A stretch of DNA of 42,255 nucleotides. Origin: a virus. The stretch is taken from positions 1 to 42,255 of IMG/VR virus record IMGVR_UViG_3300037882_001682. One strand, given 5' to 3'. Shown in pieces: positions 19,233 to 25,673 of this stretch. Numbering within the stretch: the stretch's first letter is position 1; each line of letters starts with the position of its first letter. A program made the position numbers and the translations under genes. The notes under the pieces are model-generated. The model was not told the origin of the DNA. It searched no databases and saw only the letters and a list, made by a program, of their open reading frames with translations.

Positions 19233-19580
19233 TTATTTTTTATAAGTGCCTAGTGTGCCAGCTTTCTTACGATTATATTCACGTTGATACAAACGTAACA
19301 TAGCTTCTTCTATCGCTGTAATAGCTAATGAAGTTTCATGTGAAGCTAGTTGACCAACATTAACAGAAACTAAATGTTGCCTACATACTTCAAGTAACTG
19401 TTCTACTAATACACCGTCTTGTTTAGGTAATGTATTTTCTTCTGTCACAATAGAACCACGAACAAAATCAATATCTATCACTTTTCCTGATAATACTATT
19501 CCTTTTCCTTCTTCTACTGAATATAAAGGAACAGCGTATTGATGTTCTGCTAACTTTTCTACAATTGTCTTGTCACTCAT
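19233..19580 (-). CDS. Acb2/Tad1 hairpin-domain-like protein (candidate cyclic-nucleotide sponge), 115 aa
   Basis: The C-terminal half is two helices: about 56-73 (GVLVEQLLEVCRQHL) and about 80-105, where SHETSLAITAIEEAMLRLY matches the 'E-SLA(I/L)T-LEEAM-W' signature I know from the Acb2/Tad1 hairpin domain. The ending RKKAGTLGTYKK resembles the 'ARGVEGT-K' tail seen in Bacteroidota phage members. Known members sequester cyclic nucleotides or related signals made by CBASS and Thoeris defences. The N-terminal 50 residues are a short beta-rich region not needed for that call. Neighbours are a PD-(D/E)XK nuclease gene (3 bases upstream) and the 89-aa gene. The family call is from motif memory; ligand and activity are inference. 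Confidence 0.62.
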   Translation of the reverse strand: MSDKTIVEKLAEHQYAVPLYSVEEGKGIVLSGKVIDIDFVRGSIVTEENTLPKQDGVLVEQLLEVCRQHLVSVNVGQLASHETSLAITAIEEAMLRLYQREYNRKKAGTLGTYKK

Positions 19581-19583
19581 TGT

Positions 19584-20594
19584 TTAATTATTTTTAATTG
19601 TTTTATTTTTGTGCCACTCAAACAGTTTTTTAATATCAGCTTTCTTATATTCGATATTATAAAATTCTGGTGGCAACTCTATTCTTTTCCCGTTAATCAA
19701 TAAGGGTTCGTAATCTTCATCGAGTTCAGGTCTTAAATGAACTAATACTGCGCCTTTAAATTCAAAGTTCCAACACTCACACAAAAACCCATAACCACTT
19801 AGCTGTAAAGTATAACCATTTCCTTTACTCTTCTTTATGTGTTTTAAAGGGGCTAAAAACCTTTCATCTTTTTCAACAAATTCAGAAGTTTTTACTTTCT
19901 TAGTTCTATCTTTATTCCAGTCTTTTTTGTAGTACCCTGACCTAAATTCTAATTTATGTTTATTAGTTTTCCAATCAAATATAACTATCTGTTTCCCTTT
20001 AACTAGAAGCAAATCTATTGTACCTGCTATCTTATAGTAAGAATTGTAAACTCTTTTTTCAGCATATAATATCCAACTATTCTTAATGTAAATCTCTAGT
20101 TTTTCATAAATAGCTTTAGGTAATTTATTTAAATCACTTTCTTCTAATTGTTTTAAACTAGTAATCTTTAATCTAAACCCTCTTGATTGTATATCGTGTA
20201 TCTTAATGGTTTCAGTACTATAAACACTATTTATTGCTCCTTCTAGCTGTTCGTGTCTTTCTGTTCCCCAGATACAACTTTCTTCTGTTGTGTCTTCCCA
20301 CTCTTTAAGAATTTGCGCGTAGGATACGCTAGTTGATAATACACCACATTGTAAGGCAGGAATACTGTATTTACAGTCAATCCCCCTTATCTTTACACTT
20401 ATTTGTCTATTAGCAGCGGGTTTAACTATATAGCCGCTTCTTTCTAAAGATTTATACCAAGCCCAGTATTCAGAATCAAATTTGGGTTCTATCTGTGATA
20501 AAACCTGTGTCATTGAAGTATAAACTTCATTGTACTCATCAGTATATTTATGATGTTTTACATCAAATCTTATATCTCTAATTTCACTTTTCAT
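19584..20594 (-). CDS. PD-(D/E)XK family nuclease, 336 aa
   Basis: The order of motifs is that of Cas4/RecB-like PD-(D/E)XK nucleases: GTERHEQLEG at 110-119 (motif I helix), AEKRVYNSYYKIAGTIDLLLV with Asp194, IFDWKTNK with Asp207 and Lys209, then YTLQLSGYGFLCE near 260 (the Q-x3-Y element). These residues would bind the metal and cut DNA. crAss-like phages usually carry such a nuclease in the replication or recombination set. Its start overlaps the stop of the 221-aa gene by one base. I see no Fe-S cysteine cluster. Confidence 0.85.
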   Translation of the reverse strand: MKSEIRDIRFDVKHHKYTDEYNEVYTSMTQVLSQIEPKFDSEYWAWYKSLERSGYIVKPAANRQISVKIRGIDCKYSIPALQCGVLSTSVSYAQILKEWEDTTEESCIWGTERHEQLEGAINSVYSTETIKIHDIQSRGFRLKITSLKQLEESDLNKLPKAIYEKLEIYIKNSWILYAEKRVYNSYYKIAGTIDLLLVKGKQIVIFDWKTNKHKLEFRSGYYKKDWNKDRTKKVKTSEFVEKDERFLAPLKHIKKSKGNGYTLQLSGYGFLCECWNFEFKGAVLVHLRPELDEDYEPLLINGKRIELPPEFYNIEYKKADIKKLFEWHKNKTIKNN

Positions 20595-21259
20595 TATGTA
20601 TCTTTTGGCATAATAATATAACCTGGTTTCTCTCTGCCTCCAAATCTCTTAGAACCTACTCTTTCTATTTGTTCCTTATACTCTTCCCGTACTTTCAATT
20701 CTAATTTTTCAATATCCCCAATAGTCTTAGCGATATTATTTACAATATTAAGTAAATCTCCAATATTGTTTTTAATTGCGGAATTAAAAGTGTTTATTTG
20801 ACTAATAACCTTACTGGTTTCTATTGTATCATTTGATTCGGCAGCCAATTCTGTTAACTTATCTATATTAAGTTTAAGAATTTCATTTTGTTTAGTAATA
20901 TCTACTAAAAAATTAGTTGCTTGTCTTAAAGTTAATTTAGCTGTAATTAAAGCTGAAATACTAGGTGATAAATTTTGTTGTATCTCAACATATTTATCAA
21001 TAGCCGCAACAACTGTTTTATTAGTAACTAAACTAGGAAACACCCCGGATTCCTTTATAGCTTTAATGCTTCTTTCTTCTTCTTGATACCCTGCCAGCCA
21101 ATTTTCACCGCTCCAATCTGCCATAAAAAAAACGTACAATAATACAGAACTATTGTACGTTTTACTTTCTATCAGAGCTTTAAATTCGGGAGTACCAAGT
21201 ATATAAGAATTAGAAACTTCAATATCATTAGTAGTTTTATTTATAGTAAAAAGTTTCAT
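20594..21259 (-). CDS. Coiled-coil hypothetical protein, 221 aa
   Basis: Residues 1-60 are mixed and include FFMADWSGENWLAGYQEEER. The centre, about 70-200, is long, helical and heptad-like with many Ile, Leu, Asn and Lys, so a coiled-coil dimer is likely. The C-terminus is basic and Gly-rich (RVGSKRFGGREKPGY). No catalytic motif is recognised. The one-base overlap with the nuclease gene suggests a shared task in DNA metabolism, but this is only positional. Confidence 0.65.
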   Translation of the reverse strand: MKLFTINKTTNDIEVSNSYILGTPEFKALIESKTYNSSVLLYVFFMADWSGENWLAGYQEEERSIKAIKESGVFPSLVTNKTVVAAIDKYVEIQQNLSPSISALITAKLTLRQATNFLVDITKQNEILKLNIDKLTELAAESNDTIETSKVISQINTFNSAIKNNIGDLLNIVNNIAKTIGDIEKLELKVREEYKEQIERVGSKRFGGREKPGYIIMPKDT

Positions 21260-21282
21260 TGTATTATACTATGTATTTAGTA

Positions 21283-21510
21283 TTATAATAGAAAGCTGTA
21301 TAAACTCTTTCTATTATTGTTAAAAGAAACCATTATTGTCCTTAAAATATTAACTTCAGGAATACCTTTACTTCTAGCTTTTTCTATAAAAGAAAAAGCC
21401 TCCTTAGCATCAACAGGGCTATTCTGAATATAATACGTCTCCCATTTTGTCAATAGGAGGGCTACATTCAGCCCTTCCAAAGTTTCCGTTCCAATATCTA
21501 CTGTTGTCAT
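21283..21510 (-). CDS. Hypothetical protein overlapping the 163-aa gene, 75 aa
   Basis: This frame starts inside the 3' end of the upstream gene and shares 92 bases with it in another frame, an unusually long overlap. The protein looks genuine outside the overlap (KEAFSFIEKARSKGIPEVNIL is a good amphipathic helix). The start could be later than the first ATG, or the two frames could be one gene with a frameshift. I recognise no family. Confidence 0.45.
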   Translation of the reverse strand: MTTVDIGTETLEGLNVALLLTKWETYYIQNSPVDAKEAFSFIEKARSKGIPEVNILRTIMVSFNNNRKSLYSFLL

Positions 21511-21910
21511 TGATAATATCCAATTTAAAATTCAATGACGCAAAGATACTGCTATTATATGATAAGTCAATAACTTTAGCTATATTTTTCTTTGTCGCTT
21601 CTTGTTTTTGTCTATCAACTTTAGCAGCTAATTTGTTAGCTTTCTTTTCAGCAAAGAACTCTTTTAAATTGTCTTGACGTTTGCTGCAATCTTTGTGTTT
21701 AAAAGTACCTAGTCTTCTAAGTTTAAAAGGACTACCGTGTAAAACACATTGAAAGCCGTACTCAAACACACCTATTTTTATAATTGTTAAGGCATCCGCA
21801 ACGCTTAAATCTAAACCCGTAGCCTTTTTAACGGCTGCCCTTCCTTTAGAGGTCAAATTAGCCAAATCACTAAAATCCACTACATCCTTTTTAAATTCTT
21901 TCTCTTTCAT
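21419..21910 (-). CDS. Possible HU/IHF-like DNA-binding protein, 163 aa
   Basis: Residues 22-75 have a helix (SKGRAAVKKATGLDL), a second helix (VADALTIIKIGVFEYGFQCVLHG) and then FKLRRLGTFKHK. The spacing resembles the HU/IHF order 'helix, DA...L..G, (R/L)-LGTF'. The C-terminal half is Lys/Asn-rich, without the clear HU arm. crAss-like phages are known to encode an IHF-related virion protein, which makes the idea reasonable but not proven. It is the first gene of the leftward arm, next to the divergent control region, a common place for a nucleoid-type regulator. Confidence 0.4.
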   Translation of the reverse strand: MKEKEFKKDVVDFSDLANLTSKGRAAVKKATGLDLSVADALTIIKIGVFEYGFQCVLHGSPFKLRRLGTFKHKDCSKRQDNLKEFFAEKKANKLAAKVDRQKQEATKKNIAKVIDLSYNSSIFASLNFKLDIINDNSRYWNGNFGRAECSPPIDKMGDVLYSE

Positions 21911-22005
21911 TTAATCTAACTATTGAATATACTAATATGGAGCAAATATGCAGGAAAAAAATGGAACTACAAAACATGTTAAGGTTAATTTTAAGCATGT
22001 AAAAA

Positions 22006-22036
22006 ATTGTAGAAATTTTAAAAGAGTTTATCTTTG
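22006..22036 (+). promoter_or_regulatory. Bacteroidota-type promoter for the right arm
   Basis: ATTG at 22006-22009 and TATCTTTG at 22029-22036 are separated by exactly 19 bases. The -7 box fits the Bacteroidota consensus TAnnTTTG fully and the -33 box differs from TTTG by one base. Transcription would start near 22043 and run through the GC hairpin and operator-like boxes into the gene at 22445. Confidence 0.65.
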
Positions 22037-22063
22037 TGTTTCAAACTTTGTCCGGTAATACGC

Positions 22064-22095
22064 GTGTGCGGGCATACGTACACGCGCCCGCACAC
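22064..22095. repeat. GC-rich perfect inverted repeat
   Basis: GTGTGCGGGC (22064-22073) and GCCCGCACAC (22086-22095) form a perfect 10-bp stem with a 12-base loop. The pocket of nearly pure GC stands out in a region otherwise over 75% A/T. No U-run follows, so it is not a simple terminator. Confidence 0.8.
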
Positions 22096-22254
22096 ATTAA
22101 ACCGCAATTATATAGAAAAATTATAATAATTATATAATATATAATATAGATAATAATATAAATAATAATATAATAAAGATAAAAATAAAAAATAAAAATA
22201 GTATTTATAAATAAAAACATTTTCCCTGTAAAGATAAAGATGTTGTAAAAATAA

Positions 22255-22384
22255 TAACAGTTTTCTTAGAAGTGCATAGATATAGAATTTAAAATTTAAT
22301 ACTGTTAATAATACTGTTAATAATATAGATAGAGTTATTACTGTTACGGGTCTTCCAAATGAGAAATCAGTTATAATAACAGTA
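22255..22384. promoter_or_regulatory. Cluster of TACTGTTA boxes (operator or iteron candidates)
   Basis: Exact TACTGTTA occurs at 22300-22307, 22312-22319 and 22339-22346. The exact reverse complement is at 22377-22384, and a one-mismatch reverse copy is at 22255-22262. The first two are a 12-base tandem repeat. The boxes lie upstream of the first rightward gene, where a repressor or initiator protein could bind. Confidence 0.55.
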
Positions 22385-22444
22385 TTAATTTTAAATTAAC
22401 ATCTTATCATTTACTGGGAGAATTTAAAACAATTAAAATTAATT

Positions 22445-22903
22445 ATGAAAGAAGAAATTAAAGATTTAGGAAATACATCCATCGCAGATGTAAAGAAAAC
22501 AACAAGTGATGTTGAAGTCTTTGGTAATGGTGACGCTTGGTTATTAATTTGTAAAGCTAGTAGTAAATCTCAAGGTTGGATGAAATCTACTAAAGCCATG
22601 GAAATTAAAGGTCAAGGTTGTTTAGTTCAAGTAACAACAGAACATCGTAGTAATGGTTTGACTCAAGTAACAGCGTGTAGTGATTCCGTTACATTTGTAC
22701 CAGGTGTTAGAATAGATACAATAACAGATTGTTCTAATGTAATAGAAAGAAAACTTGTTAATATGTATCCTATGATATCACCAGTAAATCCATCGCTGAC
22801 TGAAATAAAAGAAAAAAATGAGAATGATGATATAGTTGCTAAACCTTTAGCCTATATTGGTGAATCTGATAAAACAACAAGAATATTAGACAAAAAAATC
22901 TAA
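22445..22903 (+). CDS. First gene of the right arm, unknown function, 152 aa
   Basis: The protein has a short charged N-terminus, then a compact domain at about 24-90 rich in short strands (DAWLLICKASSKSQGWMKSTKAM, then GCLVQVTTEHRS, LTQVTACSDSVTFVPG) and a polar acidic C-terminal tail. No motif is recognised. It is the first gene of the rightward arm behind the promoter and TACTGTTA boxes, which suggests early, high expression. The start is supported by a GGGAGAA-like element about 20 bases upstream. Confidence 0.7.
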   Translation: MKEEIKDLGNTSIADVKKTTSDVEVFGNGDAWLLICKASSKSQGWMKSTKAMEIKGQGCLVQVTTEHRSNGLTQVTACSDSVTFVPGVRIDTITDCSNVIERKLVNMYPMISPVNPSLTEIKEKNENDDIVAKPLAYIGESDKTTRILDKKI

Positions 22904-22909
22904 ATAATT

Positions 22910-23029
22910 ATGGGAACCACAAATGCACAGTTAGTAAATAGTCTTACAAACTTTAGATTAAAAATCGATGAATTATATAAGAATCTACTTCTACTAGAAA
23001 GTAGTGAATATATTATTGATAGATATTGA
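22910..23029 (+). CDS. Small helical ORF, 39 aa
   Basis: An ATG six bases after the previous stop opens 39 codons ending in TGA. The peptide, MGTTNAQLVNSLTNF followed by RLKIDELYKNLLLLE, is strongly amphipathic helical. Tight spacing and good helix character favour a real gene. There is no recognised function. Confidence 0.5.
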   Translation: MGTTNAQLVNSLTNFRLKIDELYKNLLLLESSEYIIDRY

Positions 23030-23051
23030 TACACAAAGATTCAAAATTAAC

Positions 23052-23159
23052 ATGCTCGTTCAGTTTGCTTATAAAGACCTTTACGATGCTAAATCGTGGT
23101 TAGGTTGGGAACTAGGTAGAATGAGGGATAGCATTTGTGTAGCAAGTGACGGTATTTAA
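23052..23159 (+). CDS. Small ORF, 35 aa
   Basis: An ATG opens 35 codons ending just before the terminator at 23173. The peptide contains YKDLYDAKSWLGWELGRMRD, a plausible helix with two Trp residues. Size and lack of relatives keep this uncertain. Confidence 0.4.
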   Translation: MLVQFAYKDLYDAKSWLGWELGRMRDSICVASDGI

Positions 23160-23172
23160 TATTTAATAAAAT

Positions 23173-23209
23173 AAAAAGCTGGTATGATTCATTTCATACT
23201 GGCTTTTTT
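23173..23209 (+). terminator. Rho-independent terminator
   Basis: AAAAAGCTGGTATGA pairs with TCATACTGGCTTTTTT through two G-U pairs, and the U-run is part of the stem end. It closes the first transcription unit of the right arm and excludes the upstream ATG at 23184 as the start of the next gene, because that ATG lies inside the hairpin. Confidence 0.85.
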
Positions 23210-23222
23210 AATAAAAACAACA

Positions 23223-23459
23223 ATGGAATTTTTGATGGAATCGTTAAAAAATATATTAATGTGGTTATCTGTATTAAGTATCCCTTTTGACATTTTTATT
23301 ATTTATTTAATTTTATTTAAACTGAAAAGTAATAAAGACGATAGTAAAAAGAATGAGGATGATATAGAAAATACAGAGGCATATCAGAATATGCTAGAAA
23401 AGATGAAGCGGAGAATAGAAGAACAAGAAAAATATGAGAATGGTACTAATTACTTTTAA
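23223..23459 (+). CDS. Single-span membrane protein with charged tail, 78 aa
   Basis: I place the start at 23223 (MEFLMESLKNILMW), after the terminator. The longer frame from 23184 would begin inside it. Residues 8-30 form a hydrophobic span (ILMWLSVLSIPFDIFIIYLI). The rest is a highly charged helix with many Lys and Glu. The layout suggests an inner-membrane peptide with a cytosolic coiled coil. It could act on the host membrane or lysis timing, but no family is recognised. Confidence 0.6.
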   Translation: MEFLMESLKNILMWLSVLSIPFDIFIIYLILFKLKSNKDDSKKNEDDIENTEAYQNMLEKMKRRIEEQEKYENGTNYF

Positions 23460-23481
23460 AACAAAATTAAATTAATTAATT

Positions 23482-23814
23482 ATGATAAAATCATATAGAA
23501 AAAAACCGGTTGTAATACAGGCATTACAATTTACTGGTGATAATTATAAAGAATGTAAAGCGTTTATAGGTGATAATTATGATAACACATTGGATTATCC
23601 AAATATAAAAACATTGGAGGGAACGATGGCAGTTGACCGATGTGATTATATTATAAAAGGAGTTAATGGAGAATTTTATCCTTGTAAACCAGATATTTTT
23701 AGAAAAACATATAATTCTGTTGATAGATTAACTTTCAAAGAAAAATTAGATGATATTGTTAAATCAATGAAGGTTTGTATTAACCGTTTTATAAATGATA
23801 ATTTTTACTTTTAA
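23482..23814 (+). CDS. Conserved phage protein of the 'KKPVVIQA' type, 110 aa
   Basis: The start [21 protein letters not shown] and the later [24 protein letters not shown] match a small protein found in many phages and prophages. There the consensus is roughly 'KKPVVIEA-Q' and '[22 protein letters not shown]'. Family function is unknown. The C-terminal 25 residues extend beyond the usual end. Here it is one of the early small genes. Confidence 0.75.
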   Translation: MIKSYRKKPVVIQALQFTGDNYKECKAFIGDNYDNTLDYPNIKTLEGTMAVDRCDYIIKGVNGEFYPCKPDIFRKTYNSVDRLTFKEKLDDIVKSMKVCINRFINDNFYF

Positions 23815-23834
23815 TTTAATTAAACGAAATAACA

Positions 23835-23927
23835 ATGGGAATAGGATTAATTATTTTGATAGCTTTATTATTATACTTTACAATAGGTGGTATTCTAAAC
23901 TCTAATACAGAATTAGGTAACAATTAA
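23835..23927 (+). CDS. Single-span membrane peptide, 30 aa
   Basis: An ATG eight bases after an AT-rich spacer opens 30 codons. Residues 3-20 (IGLIILIALLLYFTIGGI) are one hydrophobic span followed by a short polar end. It is the first of several such peptides in this arm. Function is unknown. Confidence 0.5.
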   Translation: MGIGLIILIALLLYFTIGGILNSNTELGNN

Positions 23928-23982
23928 AAAGATAGGTACTGATGAAACTAAATAATACGAACTAAGAGACGATGCTTATGGT

Positions 23983-24057
23983 ATGATGATTGCTTTAAAT
24001 TATTTATATTATAAGTATAAACTTAAAAAAGGTGATGAAACGTGTTTGGGGAAATAA
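23983..24057 (+). CDS. Short ORF, possibly 5' part of a broken gene, 24 aa
   Basis: ATG ATG opens 24 codons (MMIALNYLYYKYKLKKGDE...). The same frame also reads well upstream of the ATG (YELRDDAYG), back to a TAA. It overlaps the next ORF by 23 bases in another frame. Together they look like one former gene separated by a frameshift and a stop, or two minute coupled genes. Confidence 0.35.
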   Translation: MMIALNYLYYKYKLKKGDETCLGK

Positions 24058-24148
24058 GAGTGTAGAATTTCCTTGTAAAGAAGTTTTAATAGTAAGTGAA
24101 GAGGAAAAGGAAGAAATTGAGAAGTATTTTGATGAAGAAAATAATTAA
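24035..24148 (+). CDS. Small acidic ORF, 37 aa
   Basis: An ATG inside the previous short ORF opens 37 codons. MKRVWGNKSVEFPCKEVL is followed by a Glu/Lys-rich helix (SEEEKEEIEKYFDEENN). The composition is clearly protein-like. Function unknown; see the note on a possible frameshift with 23983-24057. Confidence 0.5.
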   Translation: MKRVWGNKSVEFPCKEVLIVSEEEKEEIEKYFDEENN

Positions 24149-24212
24149 AGTACTAAAATAAAATAAAAGGAGTGTAAATAAATTTTTTAGTATAAATTAA
24201 AATACGAATAAA

Positions 24213-24467
24213 ATGTCATTAACTTATAAAGAAATTTATCAGCAATTAAAAGATGAAAAAATACCTTATGGAAAATTAAATCCAGTTAAAGGGGATATTA
24301 TAAAAAGTAGACAAACTGGAATGATATTAGAATGTAATGGAAATCCTTATGGACATGAAAATACATTTGCGGGTACAGTTAAAGAACAAGGAGATGGGAA
24401 ATATCCAGTAGGACATTATAGTTTTAATTGGGATAATTCAACTTTTAATTTTAAAGTTGTTAATTAA
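24213..24467 (+). CDS. Hypothetical early protein, 84 aa
   Basis: A soluble small protein with an N-terminal helix (YKEIYQQLKDEKIPYG) and a beta-rich remainder with many Gly and Asn (GMILECNGNPYGHEN, YPVGHYSFNWDN). No family recognised. It stands alone between an AT-rich spacer and the first copy of the ACTAAGTTT repeat. Confidence 0.6.
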   Translation: MSLTYKEIYQQLKDEKIPYGKLNPVKGDIIKSRQTGMILECNGNPYGHENTFAGTVKEQGDGKYPVGHYSFNWDNSTFNFKVVN

Positions 24468-24518
24468 TTTTTTGGTAAAAATTTTTTGATGGAAGATATT
24501 ACTTGCGTGAGGTACCCT

Positions 24519-24546
24519 AATCAATAAGCCCCTACTAAGTTTTGAG
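24519..24546 (+). repeat. Degenerate first copy of the ACTAAGTTT intergenic repeat
   Basis: AATCAATAAGCCCCT followed by ACTAAGTTTTGAG resembles the two stronger copies at 24953 and 25584, with several substitutions. It is 60 bases before the ATG at 24606. A phage-specific promoter or RNA leader element are both possible. Confidence 0.5.
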
Positions 24547-24605
24547 AAACAATACCCCCGTATCATGTTTCATCAACCATTTCTCAACCTTTAATTAATA
24601 ATCTC

Positions 24606-24734
24606 ATGTCTGGAAATACTACTACAACAGTAAAGAAACTTAGTGATATGGATAACTATATCTTTGTTCTCGGTAGCTATGTCTATCAGAAGAAAGATGG
24701 TGTTGTACTTCCAGCACGTCCAAGAAACAGTTAA
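24606..24734 (+). CDS. Small soluble ORF, 42 aa
   Basis: An ATG opens 42 codons (MSGNTTTTVKKLSDMDNY, then IFVLGSYVYQKKDGVV). The coding sequence is less AT-rich than surrounding spacers, as in other well-expressed genes here. It follows repeat copy 1 and is followed four bases later by a perfect hairpin. Unit structure repeat-gene-hairpin supports it being real. Function unknown. Confidence 0.55.
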   Translation: MSGNTTTTVKKLSDMDNYIFVLGSYVYQKKDGVVLPARPRNS

Positions 24735-24738
24735 TTAT

Positions 24739-24776
24739 ATGATGCTGCTTGTATGTCTATAATACGGCAGCATCAT
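24739..24776 (+). terminator. Terminator-like hairpin
   Basis: ATGATGCTGC (24739-24748) and GCAGCATCAT (24767-24776) form a perfect 10-bp stem. Only a weak U stretch follows, so it may also protect the transcript end. Confidence 0.65.
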
Positions 24777-24789
24777 TAATCTTATCACA

Positions 24790-24894
24790 ATGGAAATATC
24801 TAACAACAACTACAAGGGCTCAGGTTGGGACATTATAATTATTGTGCTACTTCTCATTGGGCTTACCTTGTACACAATCAAGTGTAATTTCTAA
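24790..24894 (+). CDS. Single-span membrane peptide, 34 aa
   Basis: The ORF begins MEISNNNYKGSGW and continues into a hydrophobic span (DIIIIVLLLIGLTLY), ending in KCNF. It sits between two terminator-like hairpins. No family is recognised. Confidence 0.5.
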   Translation: MEISNNNYKGSGWDIIIIVLLLIGLTLYTIKCNF

Positions 24895-24906
24895 GCACGA
24901 ATCGAG

Positions 24907-24940
24907 TAGAACTATTGATGTTAATTCATTGATAGTTCTA
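24907..24940 (+). terminator. Terminator-like hairpin
   Basis: TAGAACTAT and ATAGTTCTA pair perfectly, and the inner TGATG/CATTG adds five more pairs with two G-U. It closes the 34-aa gene. A TTAA follows instead of a long U-run. Confidence 0.6.
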
Positions 24941-24952
24941 TTAACCACTTGT

Positions 24953-24993
24953 CCACAATCATAACCACCAACTAAGTTTTGAGTTAGTGATAA
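24953..24993 (+). repeat. Intergenic repeat, copy 2
   Basis: Bases 24953-24979 are identical to 25584-25610 (27 of 27, core ACCACCAACTAAGTTT), and both continue with AGTGATAA after a short variable part. Both lie between a terminator-like hairpin and the next coding unit, the position of a promoter. A 12-codon frame begins at 25001 just after this copy but is too short to call. Confidence 0.8.
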
Positions 24994-25080
24994 AACAATT
25001 ATGATTAGGCCAATTGTAATTGAGTGTAAGCCCGCTTAGCCCGTGGCTAGAATATCTGTAATAATAACGGGCGATGAACA

Positions 25081-25254
25081 ATGATTATCACTTCACTAAT
25101 TCACTTTGGATATGTTCATGGGATTATAATTTGTAGTACAGTTGCTATACTGAATAGACAAGCTACTATTAGTAGTGTTCGACCTTTAGTAAGTATGGTG
25201 ACTGTACTTTTAATCTCATTATCTTTTACAGGGAAATCTTTCACCATTAAATAA
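25081..25254 (+). CDS. Putative membrane peptide, 57 aa
   Basis: An ATG opens 57 codons with a moderately hydrophobic N-terminus and a stronger C-terminal span (LVSMVTVLLISLSFTGK). The DNA of codons 19-43 also forms a 16-bp hairpin (25136-25207), so the sequence may be conserved for RNA structure rather than protein. It ends 7 bases before the next gene. Moderate doubt applies. Confidence 0.4.
   Translation: MIITSLIHFGYVHGIIICSTVAILNRQATISSVRPLVSMVTVLLISLSFTGKSFTIK
25136..25207 (+). ncRNA. Long wobble-rich hairpin, copy 1 of the ACAGTTGCTAT family
   Basis: GTACAGTTGCTATACT (25136-25151) pairs along all 16 positions with AGTATGGTGACTGTAC (25192-25207), including three G-U pairs. The loop has a second small hairpin around CTACTATTAGTAG. 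TTTTAATC follows. It lies 54 bases before the gene at 25262. A closely similar hairpin lies before the gene at 27743. Confidence 0.6.
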
Positions 25255-25261
25255 TAATCAT

Positions 25262-25516
25262 ATGGCACAACTGTTTATTGGTATCATTGAAGATACTAAA
25301 GGTAATGTATTACATGAACATTTTGCTGAAAATGCAGATGATACATGTCACATTGATATTTGGGATGATGAAAAACCAATCATTCAAGGTGAGTTCCGTA
25401 AATGGCATCATGTTGAAAGATTGGTTCAAGAAGAACATCCTACGTTAAGAACAATAAGATATGAAGCAGGTAATGTTTCTGCTAAATGGCTTATTAATGT
25501 CTTATCACGTAAATAA
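25262..25516 (+). CDS. Hypothetical acidic early protein, 84 aa
   Basis: A soluble acidic protein (IEDTKGNVLHEHFAENADDT, then IDIWDDEKPI) with a basic helical C-terminal part (RKWHHVERLVQEEHPTLR). No family recognised. It is preceded by the wobble-rich hairpin and followed by a terminator-like hairpin and repeat copy 3. Confidence 0.6.
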   Translation: MAQLFIGIIEDTKGNVLHEHFAENADDTCHIDIWDDEKPIIQGEFRKWHHVERLVQEEHPTLRTIRYEAGNVSAKWLINVLSRK

Positions 25517-25542
25517 ATGCTTAGTCGGTTTCAATTCTTATA

Positions 25543-25570
25543 AAGAGCTACAAGTAACATTGTAGTTCTT
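25543..25570 (+). terminator. Terminator-like hairpin
   Basis: AAGAGCTACAA and TTGTAGTTCTT pair along 11 positions with one G-U pair, and ATTTGTTCTC follows. It closes the 84-aa gene. Confidence 0.65.
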
Positions 25571-25583
25571 ATTTGTTCTCTAA

Positions 25584-25623
25584 CCACAATCATAACCACC
25601 AACTAAGTTTAGGATAGTGATAA
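25584..25623 (+). repeat. Intergenic repeat, copy 3
   Basis: Identical to copy 2 over 25584-25610, then AGGATAGTGATAA. It sits 51 bases before the start of the well-expressed-looking gene at 25674, which makes a promoter function attractive. Confidence 0.8.
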
Positions 25624-25673
25624 CATGTTGTTACTGTCCATTACCGTTTCACAATTTTAAACGTTTTACTATT

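Larger units (their letters stand above)
21911..22444. other. Divergent intergenic region, candidate replication origin/control region
   Basis: All genes to the left point left and all to the right point right, and this 534-base stretch between them has no gene. It contains the rightward promoter at 22006-22036, the GC hairpin at 22064-22095, an almost purely A/T tract at about 22109-22200 and a cluster of TACTGTTA boxes at 22255-22384. A stable GC element beside an easily melted tract and iteron-like repeats is the usual build of an origin, but a control region for the two arms explains the same features. The origin call is inference. Confidence 0.5.

Noticed and set aside
23184-23222. Thirteen-codon N-terminal extension of the membrane protein at 23223
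   Set aside because: The ATG lies in the stem of a terminator hairpin; the next in-frame ATG is a better start.
23939-23975. CTGATGA followed by CGAAC, reminiscent of a hammerhead ribozyme core
   Set aside because: No helix II forms between the two strings, and the GAAA core and cleavage-side stems are missing.
25001-25039. Twelve-codon ORF right after repeat copy 2
   Set aside because: Too short to separate from chance; it may be a leader peptide but nothing else supports it.
24519-25623. CRISPR-like array from the intergenic repeats
   Set aside because: Only three copies, unequal spacing of hundreds of bases, and genes between them.
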